Shown piece after piece: positions 1-7,956 of a DNA stretch of 44,577 nucleotides. The position numbers were made by a program, and so were the translations under genes. The stretch's first letter is position 1, and each line of letters begins with the position of its first letter. This DNA is from Acetonema longum DSM 6540 (lineage in GTDB: Bacteria; Bacillota; Negativicutes; Sporomusales; Acetonemataceae). Under the pieces are notes generated by a model, which was not told the DNA's origin, made no database searches, and saw only the letters and a list, made by a program, of their open reading frames with translations. The stretch spans positions 1 through 44,577 of the forward strand of contig NZ_AFGF01000024.1 of NCBI RefSeq assembly GCF_000219125.1. Reading direction: 5' to 3'.

Positions 1-16
1 CTATTTGCATAATAAT

Positions 17-1180
17 TTACAGGATTTCTAAGTACAGCTTTCTTGCATCCTCTGCCGTTACAAGACGCATATTATTGACCAGCAAGCGTTGCACTTGCAT
101 GCCGGCCTCTACTAAGCCATCCAAATCCTCGGGCGGAACGCCGAATTCCTTTAAGCTAGTTGGAATTTCCAAATGACGTACGATTCGCTCAAGTTGCTCA
201 ATCATCCATTCTGCCTTTTCATTCGTTGTTTGGCAGATATTCTCGGTGTCATGGCAGCAGCGATCATAGGCCTTGGCAAAACGATCCTGGCAGACAGGTG
301 CATTGAAACGCATAACCGGTGCCAGCAAGATAGCATTGGAAACTCCGTGGGCAATGTGATACTTGCCGCCCAAAGGATAGCTCAGGGCGTGAACAGCTGT
401 GGTACCGGAAGCTGTGATGGCAATTCCCGCATAGAATGCAGCAATCTGCATCTTGCTCTTAGCTTCCATCGCCTCCGGATCATCACAGGCAGGGATAATA
501 TTGTTCAAAATCAGATCCAGCGCTTCCATTGCAAAGGTATCTGAGAATGGATTGGCCTTTTTACTGGTGTAGCACTCAATAGCGTGAGCTAAGGCATCCA
601 CGCCGGTAGCGGCAGCAATCTGTCTGGGTAAATTTTTAATCATTCGGGCATCTAAAATCACATAATTGGCAATCATATTTTCGTTGACTATGCCAACTTT
701 CAGCTCTTTTTCCGGAACTGCGACAATGGCATTGGGAGTTACCTCCGCACCGGTGCCGGCGGTGGTGGGAATCAGAATTGTTGGAACACACTTTTTGGCA
801 AGCCCCGGCTCAGCCAGTAGTTCCCTTACGCCGTATTCACCGGTTACAAGCACGCTGGCCAGCTTGGCAGCATCCAAAACACTGCCGCCGCCGCAGGCAA
901 TAATCATATCCGCGCCGCTTTCTTTGAACCTGTCAACAATATTCTGCACCGCTGTGTATGATGGCTCTGGCGGAATCTCGTCCAGCACATAGTAATCTGC
1001 TCCCGCAGCCTTTACTGCAGCTTCCGGCAGATCAAACAAGCCGGAGGCATGTATTCCCTTGTCGGTAAACATGGCTACACGCTTAATTTGATTATTCTTT
1101 AAGATTGCAGTGATATTGTCTATTGAGTTTTCGCCGCCGTAGACGGCATGGGGCATTTTTAAATTATATACAGTCTGCAT
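17..1180 (-). CDS. iron-containing alcohol dehydrogenase
   Basis: NAD(P)-dependent group III (Fe-type) alcohol dehydrogenase, expected in the cytoplasm, 387 residues, the usual length for the family. Residues 97-100 (GGGS) form the nucleotide-binding turn, and the metal ligands expected for the family are visible as D195, H199, H264 and H278. A GGAGTGAT ribosome site precedes the ATG. It is the last of three leftward genes after the sugar-acid kinase and the sialidase-like gene (91-base gap), so it probably oxidises or reduces a C4-type hydroxy acid or its phosphorylated product; in known D-threonate and D-erythronate pathways that step is done by PdxA2-type enzymes, which are not seen here. 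Substrate is inference; family membership is firm. Confidence 0.9.
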   Translation of the reverse strand: MQTVYNLKMPHAVYGGENSIDNITAILKNNQIKRVAMFTDKGIHASGLFDLPEAAVKAAGADYYVLDEIPPEPSYTAVQNIVDRFKESGADMIIACGGGSVLDAAKLASVLVTGEYGVRELLAEPGLAKKCVPTILIPTTAGTGAEVTPNAIVAVPEKELKVGIVNENMIANYVILDARMIKNLPRQIAAATGVDALAHAIECYTSKKANPFSDTFAMEALDLILNNIIPACDDPEAMEAKSKMQIAAFYAGIAITASGTTAVHALSYPLGGKYHIAHGVSNAILLAPVMRFNAPVCQDRFAKAYDRCCHDTENICQTTNEKAEWMIEQLERIVRHLEIPTSLKEFGVPPEDLDGLVEAGMQVQRLLVNNMRLVTAEDARKLYLEIL

Positions 1181-1271
1181 CTGACATCACTCCTATCGGT
1201 AAAAAATTGCATAAAAATACATTTAATATTCACAATTTTTTTCATTTTCCCCGCCGATTCCCCCTGCTCTC

Positions 1272-2432
1272 TTAGCGACTCTGGGCAGCTGTTGGGTTAT
1301 AGAGTCCCACCCGTTCCCGCTTTTCCCCCAGCACGTCCTGCTCGGTGAAGCGAACATATTTCACTCCGGCGCGAGTGTGGGATGCATAAGCCAGATGCAG
1401 CGCTCCGTCGACGGACTGCATCAGATAGGGGTACTCGTACTGCCGATTGTTGGTCTTGTTTTCATCACCTATGAAACCCTCGCCCCGCTCCATCCAGCGG
1501 ACAATGGGGAAGGTCAGACCGCCATCCTCAGACAGGGCCACCGCCACCGGGCAGCGCAGGCCAGGCCAGGCAGCCTTGCCGGACTGGGGATTTGGCGTGC
1601 AGGTGGGGTTGTAGGCAATGGCGATACGCCCGCTCTGCAGCCGCAGTGCGCTGATGCTGGAGTTGTTATTGGGCAGCGGGGTCGGCGCCGGCTTGCTCCA
1701 GGTCTCGCCCCAGTCAAAGGACTCGCTGCGGTGGATGCGGTGAGCCTCGCGGTTGCGCATAAAGGCAACCAGATGGCCGTTTTCCAGCTCTACTACATTG
1801 GGGTGAACATGCCCATTACTCTTCGGCATCATGACCATCCGCCAGGTCTTGCCCTCGTCATCCGAGATGCGAAAGACGCTGGGATCGTCGGACAGACCAT
1901 CCTTCGAATCGGTGCACAGCCAGTTGCCAAAGATCCAGCGCCCGTTGGACAGGATCTGGATCGGCTGACGGCAGAAGGTGCCCTCCTCCGGGAAAACCGT
2001 CTCATAGGGCCCCCAGGTCTTGCCGCCGTCGGTACTCTTTTGGCAGCGAACCATAGCGGTGTACTGCATGTTGTCCTTGCCCTCCTGACGGTCTAGCTGG
2101 GCGGTGTACATGGCCCAGACGGCATGATCGGGGCCGTAGAAGAGGGAGGGGTTCTGCTCGCTGCGGGTGGAGTCGCCGGAGATATCGACGGTTGGCAGCC
2201 AGGCTGGGCTATTCTTAGGCAGGATAGAGCAGATGATGTGGATGTCGGCGCTGCCTTCATAGGTGCCGGCGAACCAGCAGCACAGCAGGTCGCCGTTGGG
2301 CAGTTCCAGCATTGCCGGGGCATGGGCGGTTGGGTATCCGCCGGTGGGCAGCAGCGCCTCCAGAGTTCCCATGTCACTATTGTGGTAGATGGTGCCGTCC
2401 CAGGTCAGACCAGGTAGCTTTGCATATTGCAT
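1272..2432 (-). CDS. sialidase-family beta-propeller (BNR/Asp-box) protein, cytoplasmic
   Basis: Six-bladed beta-propeller of the exo-sialidase/BNR superfamily, 386 residues. Four Asp-boxes (SxDxGxTW type) are visible at about 133-140, 190-197, 238-245 and 301-308. No signal peptide is present, unlike secreted sialidases, and the FRIP/YRIP motif of true GH33 sialidases is not apparent, so it should be called sialidase-like rather than a sialidase. The start has a GAGGAGG ribosome site 8 bases upstream. It lies between the kinase (17 bases upstream) and the iron dehydrogenase in one transcription direction; this suggests it acts inside the cell on an imported uronate- or sugar-acid-containing compound that feeds the kinase. 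Alternative: a lyase or epimerase built on the same propeller. Confidence 0.8.
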   Translation of the reverse strand: MQYAKLPGLTWDGTIYHNSDMGTLEALLPTGGYPTAHAPAMLELPNGDLLCCWFAGTYEGSADIHIICSILPKNSPAWLPTVDISGDSTRSEQNPSLFYGPDHAVWAMYTAQLDRQEGKDNMQYTAMVRCQKSTDGGKTWGPYETVFPEEGTFCRQPIQILSNGRWIFGNWLCTDSKDGLSDDPSVFRISDDEGKTWRMVMMPKSNGHVHPNVVELENGHLVAFMRNREAHRIHRSESFDWGETWSKPAPTPLPNNNSSISALRLQSGRIAIAYNPTCTPNPQSGKAAWPGLRCPVAVALSEDGGLTFPIVRWMERGEGFIGDENKTNNRQYEYPYLMQSVDGALHLAYASHTRAGVKYVRFTEQDVLGEKRERVGLYNPTAAQSR

Positions 2433-2449
2433 GTTATTGTCCTCCTCAT

Positions 2450-3727
2450 TTAAAAATTGGGGGGTTCCTGTTTTGTAGTGCCAGAGATTTTGCGTGCCAG
2501 ATCTATCAGCAGCGTCTCCTGCCCGAAGCCACCGGACTTAGAGATCACATACCTGCTACAGTCTTTATAAATAAACCGGGACAGGACGACGCCCTTCTCC
2601 AGCTCGCACACCGGCTCCAGCTCCTTGACACCCACGCACTCCATGCACTGCAGAAGGGTGTCGCCTCCGGTGATCAGCAGCGTCCCTAAGGCGAAGCTGG
2701 TAAAGAGGGCGCTCACAAGGTAGCCAATGGACCGGACCACCCCCAGGCGGACGCCTTCGGCCTGGATGCCCCGGGCGGAGGCGTAGGACTCGGTCAGTGC
2801 GTTGTCCCCCACGTCGTTTGCGTCAATAATGCACAGGGAATTCTCCCCCAGACGGCGGTGAATGTCCTGAAATTCCCACTGGCCCCGGGGGCTCTGCCAG
2901 TGGTCAGCCTCCAGCTTTTGCTCCGGCGTCAGGTGGATGCGGGTAAAGCCGGCCTTCTCTGCCACTCTTAACTGGCTCATGGTAATGGGGTTCACGCTGC
3001 CGCAGACCACCAGCAAACGAGGATGCAACTCTGGCGGCTGCCGCGGCGCGTCCGCTGCGATGCCCAGAAGCTCCGGCAGCACTGTGCCAAATCCGGCACA
3101 GCCTGCCATGATGTGCAGCCCACCATTGTTCACCAGCTGTCTGCCGGTGGACAGCAAGTCCGCGGGACTATCCGCATCAAACACCAGAATGCCTTCCGCC
3201 TCCGGCACGGGGTCGCCGGAGGTCAGCGCAGGAAAGCTGTGGGCCGGCACACAGCTTTGCTCCGTGATGAGCTCCGTGACCACGGAGTGGCGCACCGGCT
3301 CAAAGGGATCTGCGCCAAACGGGCTCTCTGTCACCGGCACGCCATCCACAAGGTGGATGCCACCCACCGTAACGCGGCCCATCTGGGGGAAGGCGGGCAG
3401 GAAAGGAAGCTGCCACCGTCCGCTGGCCCGCAGCAGGGCTGTCAGCTCCGCGCCGATATTGCCCCGCAGAGCAGAGTCCGTTTTCTTATAGATGTAGGGG
3501 ACGCCGGCTTGCTCTGCCTGCACTGTCAGCTGTGCTACTATGTCGTAGGCCTGCCGGGCGGGCAGATGGCGGGTCTCCGTGTCCACCACCAAGACCTCTG
3601 CCTGCGCGGCGGCGAAATCCACATCCGGGCCGACGACCACACGGGTACGAACGCCGTGGGCGGCAAACTGTGCGCCAGTGTCTAACGCACCGGTAAAGTC
3701 ATCCGCGATCATTAAAAGAAGGATCAT
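2450..3727 (-). CDS. four-carbon acid sugar kinase family protein (DUF1537 / OtnK-DtnK type)
   Basis: ATP-dependent kinase of the four-carbon acid sugar kinase family, whose characterised members phosphorylate D-threonate, D-erythronate or 3-oxo-tetronates. The N-terminal domain opens with the family motif ADDFTGALDTGAQF near residue 8; the C-terminal nucleotide-binding domain shows ITGGDT and the SGGFG loop near the end. Length (425 residues) is normal. An AGGAGAA ribosome site precedes the start. It is the first gene of a leftward three-gene operon and is divergent from the PrpR-type regulator at 4117, the usual genomic partnership for such regulators. The partner dehydrogenase PdxA2 is absent and an iron dehydrogenase sits in its place. 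The gene appears visibly GC-richer than most of the window. Confidence 0.85.
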   Translation of the reverse strand: MILLLMIADDFTGALDTGAQFAAHGVRTRVVVGPDVDFAAAQAEVLVVDTETRHLPARQAYDIVAQLTVQAEQAGVPYIYKKTDSALRGNIGAELTALLRASGRWQLPFLPAFPQMGRVTVGGIHLVDGVPVTESPFGADPFEPVRHSVVTELITEQSCVPAHSFPALTSGDPVPEAEGILVFDADSPADLLSTGRQLVNNGGLHIMAGCAGFGTVLPELLGIAADAPRQPPELHPRLLVVCGSVNPITMSQLRVAEKAGFTRIHLTPEQKLEADHWQSPRGQWEFQDIHRRLGENSLCIIDANDVGDNALTESYASARGIQAEGVRLGVVRSIGYLVSALFTSFALGTLLITGGDTLLQCMECVGVKELEPVCELEKGVVLSRFIYKDCSRYVISKSGGFGQETLLIDLARKISGTTKQEPPNF

Positions 3728-3890
3728 ACAAAATTCTCCTGTCTCTTCAGTTTATCGTCTCCTCCAAGGGGGCTTTGTTCTATTTATAGCAGGTTTCTGT
3801 CCCGGCGGCAGCGGCAAAAATCTAAAAATATGTCCTAATTTGAAACAAATCAAGAAAATTTTAAAAATCAGGCAAATAGTGTTTCATTTG

Positions 3891-3933
3891 TGAACGTTCA
3901 TGCGGTGCCTTTCTGTAAAAAATGTAGTATAAT
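3891..3933 (+). promoter_or_regulatory. putative promoter and palindromic operator of the PrpR-type regulator
   Basis: The 389-base divergent region 3728-4116 holds no gene. It contains a perfect ten-base palindrome TGAACGTTCA at 3891-3900 and a consensus -10 box TATAAT at 3928-3933 reading toward the regulator; no good -35 is seen, consistent with an activated or autoregulated promoter. A spaced inverted repeat TGAAAC (3841-3846) / GTTTCA (3881-3886) lies just upstream. No -24/-12 (sigma-54) promoter was found on either strand. Confidence 0.4.
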
Positions 3934-4116
3934 AACCGCAATTAGGCGATCATTACAGCGTTTTTGCGCCACTGGCTCGCTGTTTGCTGCTTCGCAGGCT
4001 CGGTAACCGGCGCTTGATGGGCAATGATACAAGGATTTTGCACCGTATTTTGCTTCCGTCCGGCGGGCGTGGCCGCAGAATAGGGCCATCAACGGCAGAA
4101 AGGACTGAGGGATGTT

Positions 4117-5922
4117 ATGACCGATTCTTCTATCCATATTCTGGGTATTGCCCCTTATAAGGGGATGCAGAACTCTATGGAGCGTGTGGCAGAGGCTTAC
4201 TCCAATATACAATTGGATGCATATACCGGCGATCTGGAGGAGGGCGTAGCCATCGTGCGCAGCGCTCCGCCCAATACCTATGACTGTATCATCTCCCGGG
4301 GCTGCACCGCAGAGCTGATCCGGACAGTAACGGACATTCCGGTGGTGGAGATCCAGCTGTCGGTTTACGACGTGCTACGGGCAATCAAGCTGGCGGAGAA
4401 TTACTCGAATCTCTATGCCATCGTGGGGTTCCCCAGCATTACGAAGCCGGCCCATACCCTGTGTGATCTGCTACGCTATAAATTGGACATCCTGACAGTC
4501 CGCAGCGCCGACGAGGTGGCACACACACTGGAGCGACTGAAACAGAGGGGCTACCGCATGGTAGTCTGCGATATGGTCACCCATACCATCGCCCGGCAGA
4601 TGGAGCTGGACGCATTCCTCATCATCTCCGGCGTGGAGAGCCTTCACGCCGCCATCGACCAAGCGCTGATGCTCAGCGCCCGGTTCCGCCGCCTGCGGCA
4701 GGAGAACCTCTTCCTGCGCAGCATCACCCAGGAGGAGAATGGCCGTATAGTGGTGCTGGATAGGGATGGAGAGCTGTTCCACTTTACGCCCACCGAGCCG
4801 CCGGCTGAGCTGGCGGCCACATTGCAGTCTAAGATTCGCGAGATCCCTGCAAACGGTACTCTGAAGTTTTATCGCAGCGATCGGGGCCTGCTCTATACCG
4901 TCACCGCTCAGATCCTCACCATGGATTTGGCCCACTACTATCTCTTTTATTGTCTGCCTTCACGCATCCCCTTGTACTCACACAGGTCCGGCCTGCGGTT
5001 CTTGAATAAGAGCGAGTGTGAGCACCTCTTTATGAACAGCTTTTACAACATCAGCGGCGCCATGGGAGAGCTGGACGCGACAATACCGGCCGTTGCCGCC
5101 ACTCGTCAACCAGTGATGATTATCGGCGAAACTGGAACCGGCAAGGAGCAAATCGCCCGGTTCCTTTATCTGCGCAGCCCGCTGTCCACCAAGCCCTTTG
5201 TCGTTGTAAACTGCGTTCTGATGAGCGACAAGGGCTGGGATTTTCTGCTTAATCACTACAACTCCCCTCTGAACGGCACCGGCAACACGGTATACTTTCA
5301 GAATTTTGAGGTATTCCCCGAAAACCGGCGACTGGAGCTGCTCTCCGTTATTTTGGAGACCGGTCTGGCCAACCGGGTGCGCCTACTGTTCTCTTGCGCC
5401 TGCAAGGCCGGCGACCCCGGGCCGGAGGTGCTGCGAATGTTCAGCACCCGGCTGGGTTGCCTGACTCTGAACCTGCCCCCCCTGCGTAGCCGTTCCGATG
5501 AGATTCCCTCTTTGGCCAGCCTATATCTGGCCAGCCTGAACTTGGAGATAGGCAAGCAAATTGCCGGTTTTGAACCCCACGCCATCGAGCAGCTGCGCCA
5601 GTATGAGTGGCCCAACAATTATACCCAGTTTAAGCATGTGCTCCAGACGCTGGCCACCTTGACCACTTCCACTTATATCCGCAGCAGCGTTGTGGCGGAA
5701 CTCCTTGCCAAAGAGCGAGCGTTGGTCCGCAACGCGGCCCCTATCCCCGCCGTCCTTGACACCCAGCGCACCTTGGAGCAAATCACAAGCGATATCATCT
5801 TTCAAATCGTGGCGGCCCACGGCGGCAACCGGGCGGCTGCTGCCCGACAACTGGGAATCAGCCGCACCACCTTATGGCGCTATTTAAACCGTAAGGGGAA
5901 CGAACAGGAGGCCACGCGATGA
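4117..5922 (+). CDS. PrpR_N-type transcriptional regulator with degenerate AAA+ domain and Fis-type HTH
   Basis: 601-residue regulator. Residues about 1-190 form a PrpR_N ligand-sensing domain, followed by a PAS-like segment (about 205-285), an AAA+ domain (about 310-530) and a Fis-type helix-turn-helix at the C-terminus (GGNRAAAARQLGISRTTLWR, about 566-585). Walker A is intact (GETGTGKE, 337-344), but the region that should hold the sigma-54-contacting GAFTGA loop is missing and Walker B is replaced by VYFQNFEVF (392-400) with no DE pair. As in TyrR, it therefore probably does not activate sigma-54 polymerase and acts on sigma-70 promoters. It is divergent from the sugar-acid kinase operon, its likely target. 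The start is fixed by AGGACTGAGGG just upstream. Confidence 0.85.
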   Translation: MTDSSIHILGIAPYKGMQNSMERVAEAYSNIQLDAYTGDLEEGVAIVRSAPPNTYDCIISRGCTAELIRTVTDIPVVEIQLSVYDVLRAIKLAENYSNLYAIVGFPSITKPAHTLCDLLRYKLDILTVRSADEVAHTLERLKQRGYRMVVCDMVTHTIARQMELDAFLIISGVESLHAAIDQALMLSARFRRLRQENLFLRSITQEENGRIVVLDRDGELFHFTPTEPPAELAATLQSKIREIPANGTLKFYRSDRGLLYTVTAQILTMDLAHYYLFYCLPSRIPLYSHRSGLRFLNKSECEHLFMNSFYNISGAMGELDATIPAVAATRQPVMIIGETGTGKEQIARFLYLRSPLSTKPFVVVNCVLMSDKGWDFLLNHYNSPLNGTGNTVYFQNFEVFPENRRLELLSVILETGLANRVRLLFSCACKAGDPGPEVLRMFSTRLGCLTLNLPPLRSRSDEIPSLASLYLASLNLEIGKQIAGFEPHAIEQLRQYEWPNNYTQFKHVLQTLATLTTSTYIRSSVVAELLAKERALVRNAAPIPAVLDTQRTLEQITSDIIFQIVAAHGGNRAAAARQLGISRTTLWRYLNRKGNEQEATR

Positions 5923-6154
5923 TGATCATGTAGCTGCCCGGTTCTGGAACGAAAAAGGCGACCTGGGCAGAGATGGAATAGAAAATAAAATCAAACTCTC
6001 AGGCCCAAGCTTATCCGCCTGTATGAGGATATCATAGGTGAGGCAGAAGAAACCTCACAACGCCACCGTTACAAGTTGATAGGAAAACACTACTTCTGTT
6101 CTCCTTTTGTCATTTCTGCGGATCATGGCCGTTCCATACACAACACACATGAAA
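5923..6154. other. intergenic region with possible coding scar, no intact gene
   Basis: Between the regulator and the DUF2922 terminator no complete gene is seen. On the plus strand two short open stretches in different frames (about 5934-6000 and 6003-6120) have protein-like composition, for example RLYEDIIGEAEE at about 6015-6050, but neither has a start signal, so a decayed gene fragment is possible. The string AACTCTCAGGC near 5994 resembles the 3' end of a glycine riboswitch but the rest of that aptamer is missing. Confidence 0.3.
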
Positions 6155-6188
6155 AGGACGAACCCGCCGGACCCGGCGGGTTCGTCCT
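6155..6188 (-). terminator. terminator hairpin after the DUF1659/DUF2922 pair
   Basis: Perfect 15-base-pair stem with a 4-base loop, left arm 6155-6169 and right arm 6174-6188, followed on the minus strand by TTTT. It lies 38 bases past the DUF2922 stop. The AACCCGCCGG core recurs in the hairpin at 38332-38372 next to a DUF2922 remnant. Confidence 0.8.
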
Positions 6189-6225
6189 GCATCGATGCTA
6201 TTGTTTTACTGTACGAAATATCCAG

Positions 6226-6438
6226 TTAGGCTAAAGAAACGGTTTCGCGGGTCCGGATCCGTGCGTCCATGATATCCCGGAGCTCGCCGCCGGTAGTGAT
6301 GAAGATATTGCGGGCGATGATGTCTGCCATGACGGCGGTCACACCGGCCAGAGTCAGGTTTTCCAGGGGATCGGCCAGACTGATGGTCACTTCCCGGCCA
6401 TTGGCGGCCCGGAAGACCATTTCAAGGGTTCTGTTCAT
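6226..6438 (-). CDS. DUF2922 domain-containing small protein
   Basis: 70-residue cytoplasmic protein of the DUF2922 family: starts MNRTLEMVF, has the typical SLADPLENLT centre and ends near DARIRTRETVSLA. Function is unknown; in Firmicutes it is almost always encoded directly behind a DUF1659 gene, as here. The ribosome site AAGGAGG lies just upstream of the ATG. The gene is followed by a strong terminator. A truncated second copy of its 3' end is found at 38377-38476. Confidence 0.85.
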   Translation of the reverse strand: MNRTLEMVFRAANGREVTISLADPLENLTLAGVTAVMADIIARNIFITTGGELRDIMDARIRTRETVSLA

Positions 6439-6490
6439 GAGGCATTCCTCCTTTTCTTCATAATGGGATGGGGATGGATGGTTTCAGGGA

Positions 6491-6715
6491 TTACTCATTC
6501 ACTAAGTTGGCTTCGTCCACGCGGCTGATGGAGACGACGGCGTGCTGCTGCAGCGCGGCCATGGCCTGGGCCACGGCGTAAACATCCTCGTCTAAGGCGG
6601 CGGCTTTTACGTTTTGCAGGCTGCGGACGCGGTACACCGGGGCGCCGGCGGTGCTGACGCCGGTCTGGACTTTGATCCCCGCCCGGCTGGATTGGGGAAC
6701 CTTGGATACTGCCAT
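6491..6715 (-). CDS. DUF1659 domain-containing small protein
   Basis: 74-residue protein of the DUF1659 family (MAVSKVPQS start, KVQTGV, then a C-terminal half ending VDEANLVNE). No signal peptide or membrane segment. An AGGAGG ribosome site about 10 bases upstream fixes the start. It forms a two-gene unit with DUF2922 (52-base gap). Function of the pair is unknown; the conserved coupling suggests a complex or sequential action. Confidence 0.85.
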   Translation of the reverse strand: MAVSKVPQSSRAGIKVQTGVSTAGAPVYRVRSLQNVKAAALDEDVYAVAQAMAALQQHAVVSISRVDEANLVNE

Positions 6716-6852
6716 AATGGATTCCTCCTGTGTCTTTGTTTTTTGCGCATCTCTCCGGCAAGTCGCGCGCCTCGCTTTTTTAGTGCGCTCATCCCCTTAC
6801 ATTCCATTGCGCTTCATTTTTAAACCTGCCAAATTTCAAAATTATTCATCGC

Positions 6853-6887
6853 ATAAAAAATAGCCAGCTGCAGCTGCAACCAGCTAT
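6853..6887 (-). terminator. Rho-independent terminator
   Basis: On the minus strand a self-complementary 28-base segment (6860-6887) pairs over 12 positions with three G:U wobbles and a 4-base loop, followed by a U run (A run at 6855-6860). It follows the toxin-like remnant at 6913 and isolates the DUF1659 gene from upstream transcription. It probably once ended the dead toxin gene. Confidence 0.65.
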
Positions 6888-6912
6888 CTTCCTTAAAGCG
6901 GATAGTCGTCCG

Positions 6913-6999
6913 TCAAAAATCAGTTCCGTCTTTGTGCGGTTCTCCAAACACGATTTTCATATAATCCCGTCTGCCATAGAGAATGCGCACAATATCAGA
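6913..6999 (-). pseudogene. RelE/ParE-family toxin C-terminal remnant
   Basis: The minus strand reads about 28 codons ending in TGA that match the C-terminus style of RelE/ParE toxins: SDIVRILYGRRDYMKIVFG. There is no start and no upstream toxin sequence; the match stops at the REP-like repeat at 7005. Seen directly: the open frame and stop. The family call rests on the VRILYGRRD motif typical of ParE/RelE ends. Confidence 0.5.
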
Positions 7000-7004
7000 A
7001 GCGG

Positions 7005-7034
7005 GGGTGTCGCGGGGACGGGGTTGCCGACAAC
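7005..7034 (-). repeat. REP-like repeat (GTTGTC...CCCCGTCCCC...GACAC family)
   Basis: The minus strand reads GTTGTCGGCAACCCCGTCCC followed by CGCGACACC. The same pattern recurs at 43487-43518, 43647-43676 and 44200-44229, and resembles the ends of RAYT elements such as 17924-17954. It sits exactly between two truncated genes. Confidence 0.5.
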
Positions 7035-7054
7035 TTTAGTCCTATTATTTGCTT

Positions 7055-7186
7055 CTAAAATGATGCGTTGTCACGCCCTCGTCCCTTTGCTACCCCTTCA
7101 GGTATATTCCACTCTCTACGGTCCTTGCTTTTGCAGATGATGATACCGATGGACGGATTCTCCTGTCCGTCCGCATCCTGCGAGAA
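7055..7186 (-). pseudogene. DUF1016 (YhcG-type PDDEXK nuclease) remnant
   Basis: About 43 codons on the minus strand ending in TAG. The stretch DGQENPSIGIIICKSKDR matches the conserved C-terminal segment of DUF1016/YhcG nuclease-domain proteins (usually xNPSIGLILCKxKN), then the frame decays into unrelated residues. No start codon and no remaining nuclease core. A dead fragment, possibly brought together with the toxin remnant next to it by a repeat-mediated deletion. Confidence 0.5.
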
Positions 7187-7192
7187 ACACAT

Positions 7193-7239
7193 AAAATAAG
7201 GTATGGCAAGGGCATTAAACCTTTGTCATACCTTATTTT
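7193..7239 (-). terminator. operon terminator behind aroM-like gene
   Basis: Long hairpin: AAAATAAGGTATGGCAAGG (7193-7211) pairs with its complement ending at 7239 with two wobble positions, flanked by A and T runs on both sides, so it works in either direction. It ends the leftward operon whose last stop is at 7285. Confidence 0.85.
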
Positions 7240-7284
7240 TACTGGCGATGGAGATGGTGGAATCCGAACCTGTGAGCCCCTCTG

Positions 7285-7956
7285 TCAGCCAAACAATTCC
7301 CCTGCTACTCTTGCCGCAACGGTGCGCGGCACAATGGTCGGAAGTCCGGTCTGTCTGACAATCTCCTGTTTCATTACACAGGTGTAACCGATACAATCCA
7401 TGACAATAGTCTGCACCTTTCGCTCCCTGAGGATCAGAGCGGCTTTGAGCACATCGGCCGGATCGCCGTAGGGGGAGGCGGGCTCAACAAGGACCTTTTT
7501 TATCCCGTACTCTTTCCAGCGCCGTGCCGCCTGCGGCACCTGGCTGATGTCGGGTGTAAGGACGCCGATGCTCCGGTCGGCCATGGTCCCGGCGACAAAG
7601 TGCTGCAGCAGCCGCTGGGGATATAGGATGGGCTTTTCGCACTGAAAGCCCGGGAATTCCCCGGTGCACAACATGAGGATTCCTTCCGCGCTGTTGCGGA
7701 CTAAATCGTCAATATGATTCTGAATACGCTGTAAAATATGCTTCTCGGCAATTCGCACCGAACTGCCGTCACGCAGTTTGGTTACTAAGATATAGTCACC
7801 CGGCTGCGGCGCAAGGGCGGCAATCTCCTCTGCGCTCATTCCATCCAGCGCGCCCCGCTGCTCCAGTTCTACATCCCCAAGCAAGCCAATCATTTCCGGC
7901 ACCACGTCGGTGCGGGGCGACTGGCCAATGGTAATGGCTCCTATCTTAAACGCCAT
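7285..7956 (-). CDS. AroM family protein
   Basis: 223-residue protein of the AroM family, part of the Asp/Glu/hydantoin racemase superfamily. It starts MAFKIGAITIGQSPR and has two cysteines in racemase-like positions (C97 in LMLCTGEF, C188 in VMDCIGYT). The start was placed at 7956 rather than at an upstream in-frame ATG because a GGAGAG ribosome site lies 7 bases before it; the first codons overlap the preceding gene by 16 bases, suggesting translational coupling. Last gene of a six-gene operon. AroM has no established reaction; the two cysteines make an isomerase or C-N/C-C bond-cleaving role plausible (inference). Confidence 0.85.
   Translation of the reverse strand: MAFKIGAITIGQSPRTDVVPEMIGLLGDVELEQRGALDGMSAEEIAALAPQPGDYILVTKLRDGSSVRIAEKHILQRIQNHIDDLVRNSAEGILMLCTGEFPGFQCEKPILYPQRLLQHFVAGTMADRSIGVLTPDISQVPQAARRWKEYGIKKVLVEPASPYGDPADVLKAALILRERKVQTIVMDCIGYTCVMKQEIVRQTGLPTIVPRTVAARVAGELFG

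Noticed and set aside
1272-2432. Secreted host-glycan sialidase
   Set aside because: No signal peptide, no FRIP-type motif and no sialic acid catabolic genes (NanA, NanE, NanK) in the window.
5940-6010. Glycine riboswitch suggested by AACTCTCAGGC
   Set aside because: Only the short 3' motif is present; the GGAGAG 5' partner, the aptamer core and a downstream glycine-related gene are missing.
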